From Paraglomus occultum (taxonomy: Eukaryota > Glomeromycota > Glomeromycetes > Paraglomerales > Paraglomeraceae), in assembly GCA_910592205.1 (NCBI GenBank), contig CAJVPJ010000291.1, positions 1 to 30,545 of the forward strand: a DNA stretch of 30,545 nt. Reading direction: 5' to 3'. Both the position numbers and the translations under genes were made by a program. A model generated the notes under the pieces. That model did no database searches. It saw nothing but the letters and a program-made list of their open reading frames with translations, and was not told the DNA's origin. Of the stretch, positions 10,238-20,772 are shown in pieces. Each line of letters opens with the position of its first letter. The first letter of the stretch is position 1.

Positions 10238-11639
10238 CTAATCAGAAGATGGGCTTTCGGTAGTAGAAGAATGGTCCTTGCGCCTCGATATAGATGATTT
10301 GTTTCGCGATTTACGTTTATCACCTCCAGAGTGCTGATATACAAATGCAACTTTCGTGAGAACATTGGAAATCATCCGAGACAAGTTTAACTTCTTTAGT
10401 ATCTACTTATGCATGTACAATACCTTATGCTTTTGCCTTTCTTTTTTTCGTGCTTTTCTACGCATGACTTCCAATGCATCCTCCATAGTTTTAACTTCTT
10501 TGATCCGTCTGCTTTTATGTGATGGACTGGCAAGGACGAAAAAAGTTTATCTAATATCCAAATGTTAACAAGAAATGATTTATCAATATACCTCTCTTGT
10601 TCTTGGCTCTCAGATCGACTCCTCTTCCTCTTGTCTTCTCTCTTCTTGTGCTTATTTTTCCTAATAGTTGCTGTAAGTTCTGAAGTTGAAGCGGCAGCAT
10701 AAATCTCATCGTCACTCGCAACGAGTGAGTACTGTTCACCTTGCTGAACAAAGCAATCGGTATCCTGGTAAAATCACATGTGTTATGTATGATCTTTACT
10801 ATGTTAAACTGGTACGCGACTTCGGATGTCATTCAAGTCATACAGACCATATGCCCTTTTCCACCACATCGTCTACATGTTGCATTAACAACAGCGTCAG
10901 CTATCTCGATAGGATTCACCATCTTTGATGCAGAGGTCGACTTATGACGGTTTTGATCTTGACTTAATTGAACGTTGTTAGGATCTACAACAAAGGGAAA
11001 CAAGTTGGAGTTTACATGACAAAACTGTCAACACTGTAAAAGGACTTTATTTTACCTAAATCTTCACCTCGCCCTATAATGAAATTAATAAATAAATTTC
11101 ACTTGCCACCAACTCATTTGGGAAAAAAAGTCATATGGAATTGAATGATACCTTGATCTACATATCGCATCGATAGCTTGATCTTTGTCTTTCCATCTTG
11201 TTCTTCTACTCCAATCACTTTTACCTTGTTGAGACGAGATTCGTTTATCGTACTTAGCATTAATCAACCATCAGTCGCACATGAACCATCGCGTTTGCTG
11301 CTCACCCAAACAATATCTCCCACTTCTAAAATTTCGCCAACATTCTCACTTCGATACTTTGAGATGTGAGATTTGTGTATCAACCCATGTCTTGGGTATC
11401 CTTTTATTTCAGCAAATGCACCATATTCTTGGATACTAACTATCTACGGCAGAGAATGAGGTTAACGTGCAGTCTGGAACATTGAATTGCTCGCAAATCG
11501 ATTAAACGTTGAACAATACCTTTGCTTGATGAATTTCAGATAATTGTGGATGAACATTTGAATGAGGTTGCCTGTTACTGCGAGAATTGAAGGCCTTGCG
11601 CTGAGGTGTTAAGGGAGCTCTCGATCGCTCAGTTGACAT
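10238..11639 (-). CDS. ZCCHC17 (pNO40)-like S1-domain and zinc-knuckle protein, 8 exons
   Basis: Family role: a nucleolar RNA-binding protein linked to ribosome assembly and splicing. Exons on the minus strand: 11639-11520, 11443-11306, 11224-11152, 11073-11056, 10984-10848, 10764-10592, 10526-10424 and 10333-10238, giving 285 residues (human has 241). Seven introns of 65-90 bp all have GT-AG ends. The S1 fold (about 33-110) shows IVSIQEYGAFAEIKGYPRHG, LIHKSHISKYR, VGDIVW joined to VKVIGVEEQDGKTKIKLSMR. Exon 4 is an 18-nt microexon that completes the family motif QGRGEDLDPNN. The CCHC knuckle CRRCGGKGHMDTDC (C153, C156, H161, C166) is assembled across intron 5, whose donor GTCTGT is weak. The tail from about residue 200 is Lys/Arg/Ser-rich, as in the family. 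No long open frame reveals this gene; the exact reading phase at every junction is the main support. Confidence 0.88.
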
Positions 11640-12304
11640 GTCCGATAACTCGAATGTCCCAAGAACATTTTCTTATTTATACTGTCACACAATATTTTGA
11701 TGCAGTCATATTAACATTGACCAATCACCCTCATTCTTGATCAGGAATGTGACATTCTGATATTAATGTGTTTTAAGCCAAATTACTTATTCTCGCAATT
11801 TGCTTTAAAATGACCGTAAGTCAATTTTTCAACGTTGTCTTTTGCGTTTCTGTAAATCTAAGGCTGCTGATAATGAATAACAAGTAAATCAGGTTGCGCT
11901 GCCTTTGTTTTGTTTTGTTTTGTTTTGTCTTTGAAATGGTCTTTTTCTTTGTCTCCAAAAATAAGCAGACTGAGAGCAGAATTATTAATTTGGATGTTCT
12001 GGCGGGTTTTCTGGATTACAATTTAAGTTGTATATTAATATCTGGTGTGAAAAAAAATATATATATTGCAATAATCGTGTAACACTTACTAAATCTGGAC
12101 CAGGTCAAAACGGTTTGAAACAAATTATGCGAAACTTGAGGACAAAGTGATTAATTCATAAAAAGAAACTTCTCAAAAACACAAAACTAATGTTGCACAT
12201 CAATATTAATATAGCTGTTGTCTCAGATACATACTAATATATGGAATAGAAATGGTTGGCTACCAATGTAATGGTGGTTAAAAACGTAGAGCACCATACC
12301 CTGA
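11640..12304. other. Intergenic, 5' flank of the ZCCHC17-like gene
   Basis: Presumably holds the promoter of the minus-strand ZCCHC17-like gene at its left end. A (TTTTG)n run lies at about 11904-11928. I see no gene in the rest. Confidence 0.4.
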
Positions 12305-12460
12305 GGTTAACGGTCAGGTGAAATGTCACCCCTGTCACAAGGCTACTGTACCCTCTTATGAAATGATCGACAATGAGAGGTGGCGTTTCTACTATTAAAA
12401 ATGTTGGTACGCTCAACTCTCTTTCCATTTTCTCTATTCTATCCATATAAACTCTCATTA
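12305..12460. repeat. Diverged remnant of the inverted-arm element family
   Basis: It starts with AACGGTCAGGTGAAATGTC, also found at the outer edge of the right arm at 15804-15823. It then gives a diverged match to the arm sequence at 14345-14460: TACTGTACCCTCTTATGAAA against TGCCGTACCCTCATATAAAG, then CTACTATTAAAAATG against TTACTATTAGAAAAT, then CGCTCA. It is probably an older copy of the same element end. Confidence 0.55.
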
Positions 12461-13741
12461 GAAATAAGGTAAATAAACATTCGTCATTATAACTCTCTGC
12501 ACGAAAAGCGCAGGTTTGCTAGTACGCTAGTCTTGGGAACATCTCGAAAGAGAACCGGAGGAGTGCATGGTTACTATGCTATGCTTTGCATCTTAATAAC
12601 TTAATGTTAACGTAACACTCTAAAACTGATAGGAAGCCAGGCCTATCTAGTAGACAACGGAGGACGGGCCATCCTCGTGGTGTCTGAAAGTATATTTCAA
12701 AGGTGGTTGACTGTATTGCAACCATCACACATGTCATCAGGAGATGCATCAAGAGAGTTACCAAACTGAACACACGAAATGACGAATCGTCATCTGCTCC
12801 ACATTCTCCTAATGAACCAAGATCTCCTACATTAGCAAGCTTAACGGATGCCAAAGGAAATCAGAACCAGTATTATCAGCTATCCATATACCACCTCTTA
12901 TGACGTTGCAGTCTGATAGGTCTGCATCAAGACCAGTTGACGAAATTATGACAGATTGGTAATGAGTATATGGTTGACATATGTAATGAAGAGATGGCGA
13001 GGCAAAATATACATCTACCACTGGTCATGCCCGACCGGGAATTGAACCGGTAAATTTAGATGAAATTGTGTATAAGTGGTTGATTTGTCCCAAGAGTTTG
13101 AAGTAGGAATGTTAAGATTATCTAATATCATTGACATAACAAGACATTAAACATCCCTAAATAGAGGACACTAGCGATTGGGCAAATGTAGACGCACCAC
13201 AAGCAAAGAAGACCAAGATTGAAAAAGTAACTTCTACGGACAACCAGAATATTAATAAATCAACTCATATCCCATCTCCATATCCATCTCCTTCCAGATA
13301 GATGCACCGCGCCAGCATTTGTATTGTATTTTACATTCGACGGCATTCGGCAGTGATGTCTTGTCCACCATAGGTGACTGCATGTCATTCTCTCACGATT
13401 CCTCTTCACGAAGTTTGTTAAACGGTTTGCTCGTCTTCTGGCTCGGAAAACTTTGGGCAAGCGATATTCCAATCGGCAACCCCTTCTCGTTCAATATACG
13501 CAAGACCAACATTCAAAGCCGCGCAGTTAACACCTCTGCAAAAATCCCCCAACTCAGGTCCAGCAACCACCAGCACAATGATCTCCTGTTGCTAATCCAT
13601 CTCCAGCTTCATTACCCTCTTCTGTTACTGCAAATTTGCCTGCTGTTGATGCTCCTGTCAAAGTAGTGACGACACCAAGGTTGAGGACACAACAGCAACC
13701 ACAAAGCCAAATGCTAACGTAATTTCAGTTGCAAATATCAG
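12461..13741 (+). other. Decayed coding-like sequence, low-complexity, possible 5' part of a DUF6589-type gene
   Basis: Plus-strand pieces read like degraded protein: a Ser/Pro-rich stretch near 12700-12900 (NDESSSAPHSPNEPRSPTLA) and a Pro/Ala/Ser/Gln-rich stretch at about 13560-13720 (NPSPASLPSSVTANLP, then TTPRLRTQQQPQSQ), interrupted by stops. It runs without a clear break into the DUF6589-type relic at 13742. It may therefore be an N-terminal extension of that family, or an unrelated host gene fragment. I cannot decide between them. Confidence 0.3.
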
Positions 13742-14245
13742 TGAAATTGACTGTGATGATTATCTCGAACAACATATTATTTCACTTTTACCAATGATAA
13801 AGGCAGGAAAGTTATGAAATTCGAGGGAAGCTTTTCCATGCTGATAGTAATGCTCAATGCGTAATTATGGACATTCATAACAGACAATTACGGTGATGTA
13901 GTAGAGAAGTAATTAACTGTTATAGCAGTCAATAGGAATGTGGCAAATATAATAAAAATAGCTCTGAGTGTAGAAGGAAAGAGGAGGAATTATAGGGTTT
14001 ATTAGGCGTCTGTTCACTTCACTTCAATTTCGACAAATATATTCATCCTTCTCGCGCAAAGACAATGTTGAAAAATGTTAGATTCATGTATGGAGATGTC
14101 TTTTCTGCTATAAAGACAACTATTACTTTTCTAGAGGCGAACATTACCAATATCACGCACATTCCGTTTTAATATATTTTTATTTGTATTTTGAAGACGA
14201 GGCAGACTAAGAGATCTTTGTACCATTCTGTTTAATAGGTTGGCA
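13742..14245 (+). pseudogene. DUF6589-type gene relic with internal deletion and local inversion
   Basis: The plus strand encodes EIDCDDYLEQH joined directly to IISLLPMI, whereas the fuller copy (minus, 16733-20187) has about 105 residues between these motifs. It continues in another frame as SYEIRGKLFHADSNAQCVIM and HNRQLR, then stops and frameshifts. At about 14165 the match breaks. The next block, TGAAGACGAGGCAGACTAAG to TACCATTCTGTTTAATA, matches the fuller copy only in the opposite relative orientation, so a short piece has been flipped in place. It cannot make a protein. Confidence 0.75.
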
Positions 14246-14259
14246 AAGTATAAATTGTG

Positions 14260-14286
14260 CCGCATTTTCCCAGTGAGGCGCTTATC
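14260..14286. repeat. 27-bp motif shared with the DUF6589-type gene 5' flank, copy 1
   Basis: A 27-bp string starting CCGCATTTTCCCAGTGAGGC and ending GCTTATC is identical at 20304-20330, just upstream of the reading frame of the fuller DUF6589-type copy. Here it forms the outer edge of the left inverted arm. It may be a family-specific transposon terminus. Confidence 0.65.
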
Positions 14287-14929
14287 TCTTCCATGTGATT
14301 GGAACCAAAAACATAAAAAAAAAATTTCCGTCCCACTGGATGTGGGCCTGCCGTACCCTCATATAAAGTGATCGGCAGCAAAGGTCGTATTTTACTATTA
14401 GAAAATCTGCTGCGCTCACTTTTCGTTCATTTTTCTTATTTTCATCCTGACAAATTTCTTGTTAAAAATCGAGTAAACGAGAAGCTATAACTTTCGCCTT
14501 TATACGTGAAAATTATACGTCTGTCTGTGTCCTAGTTCCGGAACATCTTGAACAGAAGTACAAGAGTGTAATGAAAACGAGCAAAATTCTAAGAATTTTG
14601 ATTGGACATTCGGAATTTGTATTGTCGGGAAGTTTGCCATATAACAATAACGATAACATGCCAACTTCTTTTGATGGGTTGGTCCGATCTCTTCGGCTTC
14701 TGATTTTTTATATTTCTCGCTGCATGCACTTACGTTACCCTTGTAACCTCCGAAAAAAAAAGCTTAATTGTATTATAAACAAACACTCTATCGCTCTATG
14801 CCTGTGTTAGCTTCTTTCTGAATGAGCATGTAACAACATCTACCTAAGAATTATTCAACTTCTACTAATCCGCTCTGCAATAAAATATTATAGACTCACC
14901 GTCAAATTTTCTTATTTGACAATTGACGT

Positions 14930-15290
14930 TAAGTCGCACGTTGCAACAAACGGGCGCCTAATAAACTCTAACTTCCCTTCCTTTCCTTAAAGCAATTTCC
15001 CCACATCCCTGTTAACATATTACTTATTTATTACGTCACTATAATTGCCTATTAACGTTAACGTTAACGTTAACGTTAATGTCCATAATCAACATTGTGC
15101 TACCGGATTTTATAACATTCCTGTCTTTAAGCGAAATCGTATTGATCGAGTTATCATCATTATCAATATGAGTAGTCATCATATATATAGTCATTCTTGT
15201 TGCAGTTGTCATTATAATTGTCATAATTTATAGATATCATGTCATCAACATTATCTTCACGGAATACTGCCATTCTTCTTTCTTTTCTAA
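14930..15290 (-). pseudogene. Fragment of the DUF6589-type gene inside the inverted-arm element
   Basis: Plus-strand blocks correspond in order to the 5' half of the minus-strand gene at about 19550-19930: GCGCCTAATAAACT, TGTCCATAAT, AAGCGAAATCGTAT, TTATCAATATGAGT, and TTGCAGTTGTCAT with the repetitive Asp-codon tract after it. Substitutions, deletions and an expanded TTAACG tandem repeat have destroyed the frame. It shows that the inverted-arm element and the DUF6589 family belong together. Confidence 0.6.
15052..15079. repeat. (TTAACG)4.7 tandem repeat
   Basis: A hexamer repeated head to tail inside the degraded DUF6589 fragment, at the place where the fuller copy reads CTATTAACTGCTTTAACGGT. 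It is probably local slippage after decay. It is not a telomere-type repeat. Confidence 0.8.
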
Positions 15291-15805
15291 CATATGCAAT
15301 GCCGAAGTAAGTCATTTGCGGAAGAAGGTTCGAATTCACCCTATAAGGATAACGTAAGTGCATGCAGCGAGAAATATAAAAAATCAGAAGCCGAAGAGAT
15401 CGGACCAACCCATCAAAAGAAGTTGGCATGTTATCGTTATTGTTATATGGCAAACTTCCCGACAATACAAATTCCGAATGTCCAATCAAAATTCTTAGAA
15501 TTTTGCTCGTTTTCATTACACTCTTGTACTTCTGTTCAAGATGTTCCGGAACTAGGACACAGACAGACGTATAATTTTCACGTATAAAGGCGAAAGTTAT
15601 AGCTTCTCGTTTACTCGATTTTTAACAAGAAATTTGTCAGGATGAAAATAAGAAAAATGAACGAAAAGTGAGCGCAGCAGATTTTCTAATAGTAAAATAC
15701 GACCTTTGCTGCCGATCACTTTATATGAGGGTACGGCAGGCCCACATCCAGTGGGACTGAAAATTTCTTTTTATGTTTTTGGTTCCAATCACATGGAAGA
15801 GATAA

Positions 15806-16732
15806 CGGTCAGGTGAAATGTCCCCCTTAACAAATCTTTATAAGATCTTAAATTTGTGTAACGTTTGAGGCAAGACTTCAGCGTGAGAATGCTGCGCTTT
15901 GCTCATATTTGAGTGATTTCTTTACCTTAAGCAAATTTATATCTACATGTTCAGTGCCTTCACTGATATAATAACAATTTCATTGCTTTTGTCCTGTATT
16001 GACTTGACCTTGACTTGAAAACCATCACTTTTATTATACAAACTATTAAGATCTTCTTCCTGTATGCTTGTTTGGCATCTGTCTCATACGTTTACGGGTG
16101 GCGAATAGAGAGTGCTTCAATATATCCTATTGGCACAATGATGATTCATTTGTGGCTTTTGAAGGTTTATTAATAGTATTCTGCTCGACTTGACCTATTA
16201 GCTTATAACTCACTTGATCCGGTCATTGATCTTTCAACTATTAGGTCTAAACTTTCACTGACAAGCTTTCTAATGTGAACACTTTTGCAACAACAGCTTT
16301 CGCTTGCTCTTACTCTAGTAATTCTATAATGTAACTATATACTGTAGGGAACGGGATTCAGTCGGGTGGTGTTGACAACTACAAGGTAATATGTAATCAC
16401 AGTTGGGTGGGGCGGGGGTATATGTCTTTTGTGTGGGTACGTGGGTTTAAAGGATGAACGCGAAGAGGAAGAGCAGGAGATTATAAAAAAAAGTCGAGAA
16501 AAGTATTATTTAGTCCAGTACGCAGTCGGGTGGATTATGCGATCAAAGTTTACAAAATTATATATAAATCCCGTTGCCGTACCACGATTTATATGGTGAC
16601 GGGGTTTATGCATGACACATCTATGTCTGGTTTGTTTGGATTGTTTGTTTGTTTGGATTGTTTGTTTGTTTGGTTGGTTGATTTTACAATTTAACAAAAG
16701 ACATTTCAATGTATCAACTTTTATTATTTCAA
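15806..16732. other. 3' flank of the DUF6589-type gene; repeated G-rich motif
   Basis: No gene is recognised. The decamer AGTCGGGTGG occurs at 16360 and 16524, with one-base variants at 16401 (AGTTGGGTGG) and 16759 (AGCCGGGTGG, inside the coding end). A short hairpin built on AAATCCCGTTGCC / GGTGACGGGGTTT lies at about 16566-16608, and TTTG-rich tandem sequence lies at about 16627-16680. Repeated short motifs at the end of an element could be transposase-binding sites, but this is only inference. Confidence 0.4.
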
Positions 16733-19700
16733 TTATTGCGGTCTACATTCTGACAAGTAGCCGGGTGGTATGTCGGCATACTTTGATCTTTTGTGGATAT
16801 TAACATGTTGCGATTGGATGCGACTAGTAGATTGGGTGCGACTAGTAGATTGGGTGCGACTAGTAGATTGGGTGCGACTAGTAGATTGGGTGCGACTAGT
16901 AGATTGGGTGCGACTAGTAGATTGGGTGCATTCTTTCTCCATTTGTTGTAGTTTGCTATAGGTATGAGTGACAACATTTTTCGCCCGTCTGCCCTCAGTT
17001 ATACGTACTTCACTTCCTTCTATATCTTGACGGTATATTCTCATTAGTCTGTATTTGCCAATTTCATAGCACGAAAATAGTCTGGCAAAACCTTCGGCGT
17101 TATTTTCTGGTGTATTAAAAAAATTTTGATTCAATGAATTATTGTTAAAAGCATCTTCCAAAAGACTCACGAGCTGCCAAAGCCTATCTCTCCTCGATTT
17201 TATTGTGCGCTCCGTGTGTGTAAGACAACTGTCCCCTATATATTCTTTCATTAACAAGTTCAACCGATCCCTCTCAGCTTGGACTGATGCAATTCTCTCC
17301 ATTAAGTCATCGTCACTGACAAGCTTCTTCCCGATGTTTCTTTTGACGTATAAAACTCCGAACCGCTCTAACGCCTCATCAAACGCCAGATAATGACCGG
17401 GCCGCGTTATATTTACTGATGGTACATAATCCAACAGCTTGTGTAAGAGGGGTTTTTTTGAATGTAAGATAAATAATGCACAGTAGATTCAGTATAATTC
17501 GGGCAACCTGCCGCCGGAAATAATGGCGCGAATGCCATTAGACTTTCGAATTGTAACTTATGATGCCCGTGCCTTATCCCGAGTTTGTGGCATAGCCAAA
17601 AAAACGTCCAATTGGCAAAGAGGAACCAGACTCTTAATAAATTGTTTTTACATAATAATTGCTCTATTGTTTCACCACTCCTTTGTACAAAATTCTGTAT
17701 TGCCACTTTTACAGCTACTAATAACATTTCCATCACCTTTGATGCCGCACTATAGTCAACTACCCTCTCAAACTTATCTAAAAAGCAAACTCCTAAAACT
17801 CGTGCCATGTTGAAGATACCATACCCAGAGAAGGTTTTGATGAGGGCTACACACATATTTTTATTCGTGTGCCAAGCACCAAGAAGAAACTGCAATTCGG
17901 GGTGCTCGGAGTGAAGGATCGGCAACCGTCGAAATATACTTTCATCAGCCACTATCGATAATTCTCCCGAAGAATTTATACCGACATCGTCATAATACAT
18001 CAGAGCAGCTTCATGAACGTGTTTATTAGATGTTGGTTTTTTGCCCGGCCTTAGAATGACCACATTTGCTGGTGGTATAGAGTGACACTCTGGAATACAT
18101 TTTCTCAACTTGTTAAGCACATCACTAACATCAAATTCGATGTCCTCTGAACGTAGAGACCTTATAATCTGTTCTATGATATCTGATTGTTCTTTAATAA
18201 AGGACGTCACGCCCACCTCAAACTGATTCTGCCACGGATTAATAGTGTTGTTGACCTCTTCTCTTATTTCCATCAACGATTTCGGTAAAACGAATTGAAA
18301 AGCCATGCGAATAGTAGCATGGTTAGTTTTTCGTGAAACGTCATATATGTTGTCATATGAAAACGTTTTTTCCTTAAAATCGATGTTGTCAATGGCTCCT
18401 ACGCTCCACACGTTATCCCCATGAATTAGCCGTTGTTTCGGATCAACCAATGTTCTCCGCTCCTTCTCTAACATTTTTTCGTATCGTGCTGAATGTGAAA
18501 TAACGTTTGCAACGCAGAGAATTGCATAAAGTGATGAAATCATGTTGGGCTTCTGTGATAATGAGCTCAGAATATGGGTAAACCATATGTTTGCATTTGG
18601 AAAGGCAATGTTTAGGATGACTGAAATAAAAAAAGTGGATATCTTTATGGCTCTGCTATCGTCAAAACTATTCGTAGGCATTTTTCTTTGTGCCCTTTTT
18701 TTTTGTAAAATTGCCCATTTTCTTTTTTGTATATATATTATAAAACTGTCAAAAAATGCTCTAATTCCAAAAGGAAAACCACCACGATATCCCTCGAGAG
18801 TGCTTGGATTTGTCAGTACTCGCTTATTCTCGTTAACTTCTTTACGCGAAAGCCAAACCAGATGCCCCAACGCTTCTCCCAACTTCTCCGGATTTTGTTG
18901 TATAGACTGAGTAAATTTATCTTCCTGAATAGTTTTTATACTGCATTTTCCTAATATAAATGTCAACTTGACAGCAAGAAGACTAGGAGGTATTGGTTTC
19001 GATTCAGATGATTCAGATGACGATGATGGCTTTTCCTTTTTCGATTGTTTTTTCTTAATGAAAAAGTTCTTAATTGCATTATACAACTCTTCTAATAGCA
19101 GGTCTTTCATAGAGTCCGATAATTTATCTGATGCAGCCATATTTGAAATCCAACTTCCCATCAGTTGTAATGATTTGTCTGTGTCTTTTTCGTGTAAATT
19201 TGAGCAGTCGGATGGATCGTTCCCCTTTCCAGATCGCTGAAAGTAATGTCCGCCTTCCGAATTAAAACATAATAGACAGACGTATCGCGATCTCTTATGA
19301 TTGTTCGCTTTCGGGAAGAACGTATTGTTTTTGAAGACGGGGCAGACTAAGAGACCTTGGCAAGGTGTTTGTACCATTCTATCTAAAACGGAATGTGCGT
19401 GATATCGACAATGTCCGCCTCTAGATAAGTAATAGTGGTCTTTATAGCAGAAAAGACATCTCCGAACATCAATCAAACTTCTTATATCTTTCAACTTTGT
19501 CTTTACGCGAGGAGGATGAATATCTTTGTCGAAATTGAAGTGGGATGAACAGACGCCTAATAAACCCAATAATTCCTCTTCTCTTCCTTTAATACTCAAA
19601 GCTATTTTGATTGCTTCAGTACAGATTTGCCACGTTCCTATTAACTGCTTTAACGGTTTAATTGCTTTTCTACTACATCGCCGTAATTGTCTGTTATGAA

Positions 19701-20187
19701 TGTCCATAATTACGCATTGAGCATCACTATTAGCCTGGAAAAGTTTCCCTTGAATTTCATAACCTCCCTGCCTCTTTTCATTATCTATCGTTGGTAAAAG
19801 CGAAATAATATCATTATTATCAACATGAGTGTCACCGTTGCAGTTGTTGTCATCATTGTAGTCATCGTCTTCATAGTCGGCATCGCTTATGGAAATAGTG
19901 TCACCAACATCCTCAATGCCTATATATTCTTCTGCAATGTTTAATGAGATTTCGTCACTGAACATGTTTTGCTGACTTTCTAGGATACTTTCTTCATCAC
20001 TATATAGATCTGAGATTAATGAAAAAGATTTTTCACTTTCTGTCTGCATAACGCTATTGTCTAGAGAAGCATATTCGATATCGGGATCACCAAGACCTAA
20101 ACTTGGCATGTCTTCGATTCCTAGATAATGTTGTTCGAGATAATTGTCACAGTCAATTTGATCGTATCGGTATATTTGCTGCTCCAT
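16733..20187 (-). CDS. Large DUF6589-type protein (probable mobile-element gene), one frameshift
   Basis: I assign this to the DUF6589-type family of fungal and invertebrate multicopy proteins from memory of its motifs; a transposase role is inference. The first segment runs from the ATG at 20187 (starts MEQQIYRYDQIDCDNY) to about 17453, and the second from there to the stop at 16733, about 1,150 residues in all. A frame switch at a 7-base homopolymer (17453-17459) separates YLSYIQ from LLDYVPSVNITRPGHYLAFD. Visible features are an acidic N-terminus, a Cys/His block (CLFCYKDH, GGHCRYHAH, YVCLLCFN, SDCSNLH) that looks zinc-binding, then IVADESIF, LLGAWHTNKNM, FPAAGCPNYTES and FDEALERFGV. The C-terminus carries six hexapeptide repeats of the type QSTSRT. 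The same frame is open about 38 codons further upstream, but that part includes a poly-T-encoded Phe run and I think it is not translated. Degraded copies nearby show a multicopy family. Confidence 0.7.
16812..16930. repeat. 18-bp tandem repeat, 6.6 copies, in the DUF6589-type gene
   Basis: The unit GATTGGGTGCGACTAGTA is repeated head to tail; the first unit has one change (GGATG). Because 18 is a multiple of three, it encodes a hexapeptide repeat near the C-terminus of the minus-strand protein and also keeps other frames open, which produces spurious frames on both strands. The near-perfect identity of units points to recent expansion. Confidence 0.95.
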
Positions 20188-20303
20188 ATAGCCGTATTCG
20201 AGACAAATAATTGTTAATTGCAGAATTTTCGTACACTTCTTGCACAGGAGAATGTAGGGGGAAAAAAAAAAAAGAACAGATAACAAGTGTATGTGATACA
20301 ACC

Positions 20304-20330
20304 CCGCATTTTCCCAGTGAGGCGCTTATC
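20304..20330. repeat. 27-bp motif shared with the inverted-arm element, copy 2
   Basis: Identical to 14260-14286. It lies about 120 bp upstream of the chosen ATG of the minus-strand DUF6589-type gene, where the 5' terminus of that element would be expected. Confidence 0.65.
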
Positions 20331-20772
20331 GTTATCGTTAACTATATATGGTTTACCCAAACTAGTCATGACAATATCATTGTATTATTTAATACAATAT
20401 TGGCGCTCACTTATGAATTATCGACAAAACGAACGAGATTTGACTGTATAGAGTTTTCATAATCAACACTATTTATTCGTCTATATTATGTAATCTCCAA
20501 GCATAAATGAGAAAAGCTGTGCTTAATATTGAAAATTTTTACAACGCAAAATGATATAGCTCTGTAAAAGAATATGCCTAATCATGCATGTGCAGATTCT
20601 TTACTATCAATGGTTAATATTAAAGTTGTCTCAATCGTTAGTATAGTTCTTGAAGCATCCTAATCTTCCTAACCGTCCTATCATTAGTTGACGAGACCAT
20701 TGGACCAATCATAAATTAGAATATACCTCATCCATCTTATTATTATTTGATATTGTTAATAATAATAATTAT
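20331..20772. other. Intergenic, no gene recognised
   Basis: AT-rich sequence between the presumed DUF6589 element terminus and the next inverted-repeat element. I see no open frame with a recognisable motif. Confidence 0.4.

Larger units (their letters stand above)
14282..15805. mobile_element. 1.5-kb element with 461-bp inverted arms
   Basis: The left arm (14282-14742) and right arm (15345-15805) are near-identical reverse complements over about 461 bp, from TTATCTCTTCCATGTGATTG inward to GCATGCACTTACGTTA. The 602-bp centre (14743-15344) holds a degraded fragment of the DUF6589-type gene in minus orientation plus AT-rich filler. Mirror copies of the same open frame appear in both arms (14571 plus, 15516 minus); these are arm sequence and not two genes. 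The outer flanks differ: the left has the 27-bp CCGCATTTTCCC motif, while the right has CGGTCAGGTGAAATGTCCCC followed by TTAA. A foldback or non-autonomous derivative of the DUF6589 element is the simplest reading. Confidence 0.8.

Noticed and set aside
15039-15233. Overlapping frames on both strands with NVNVNV stretches
   Set aside because: Produced by the TTAACG tandem repeat in a degraded fragment; not coding.
14571-15516. Two apparent genes with the same start (MKTSKILRILIGHSEF) on opposite strands
   Set aside because: They are the two mirror arms of the inverted-arm element. The frames diverge as soon as the arms end and no motif is recognisable.
16812-16930. Possible CRISPR-like array
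   Set aside because: Units are contiguous with no spacers, in coding sequence of a eukaryotic element.
16770-16961. Plus-strand frame with VDWVRL repeats and a minus frame with VAPNLL repeats
   Set aside because: Both are other-frame readings of the 18-bp tandem repeat inside the DUF6589-type gene.
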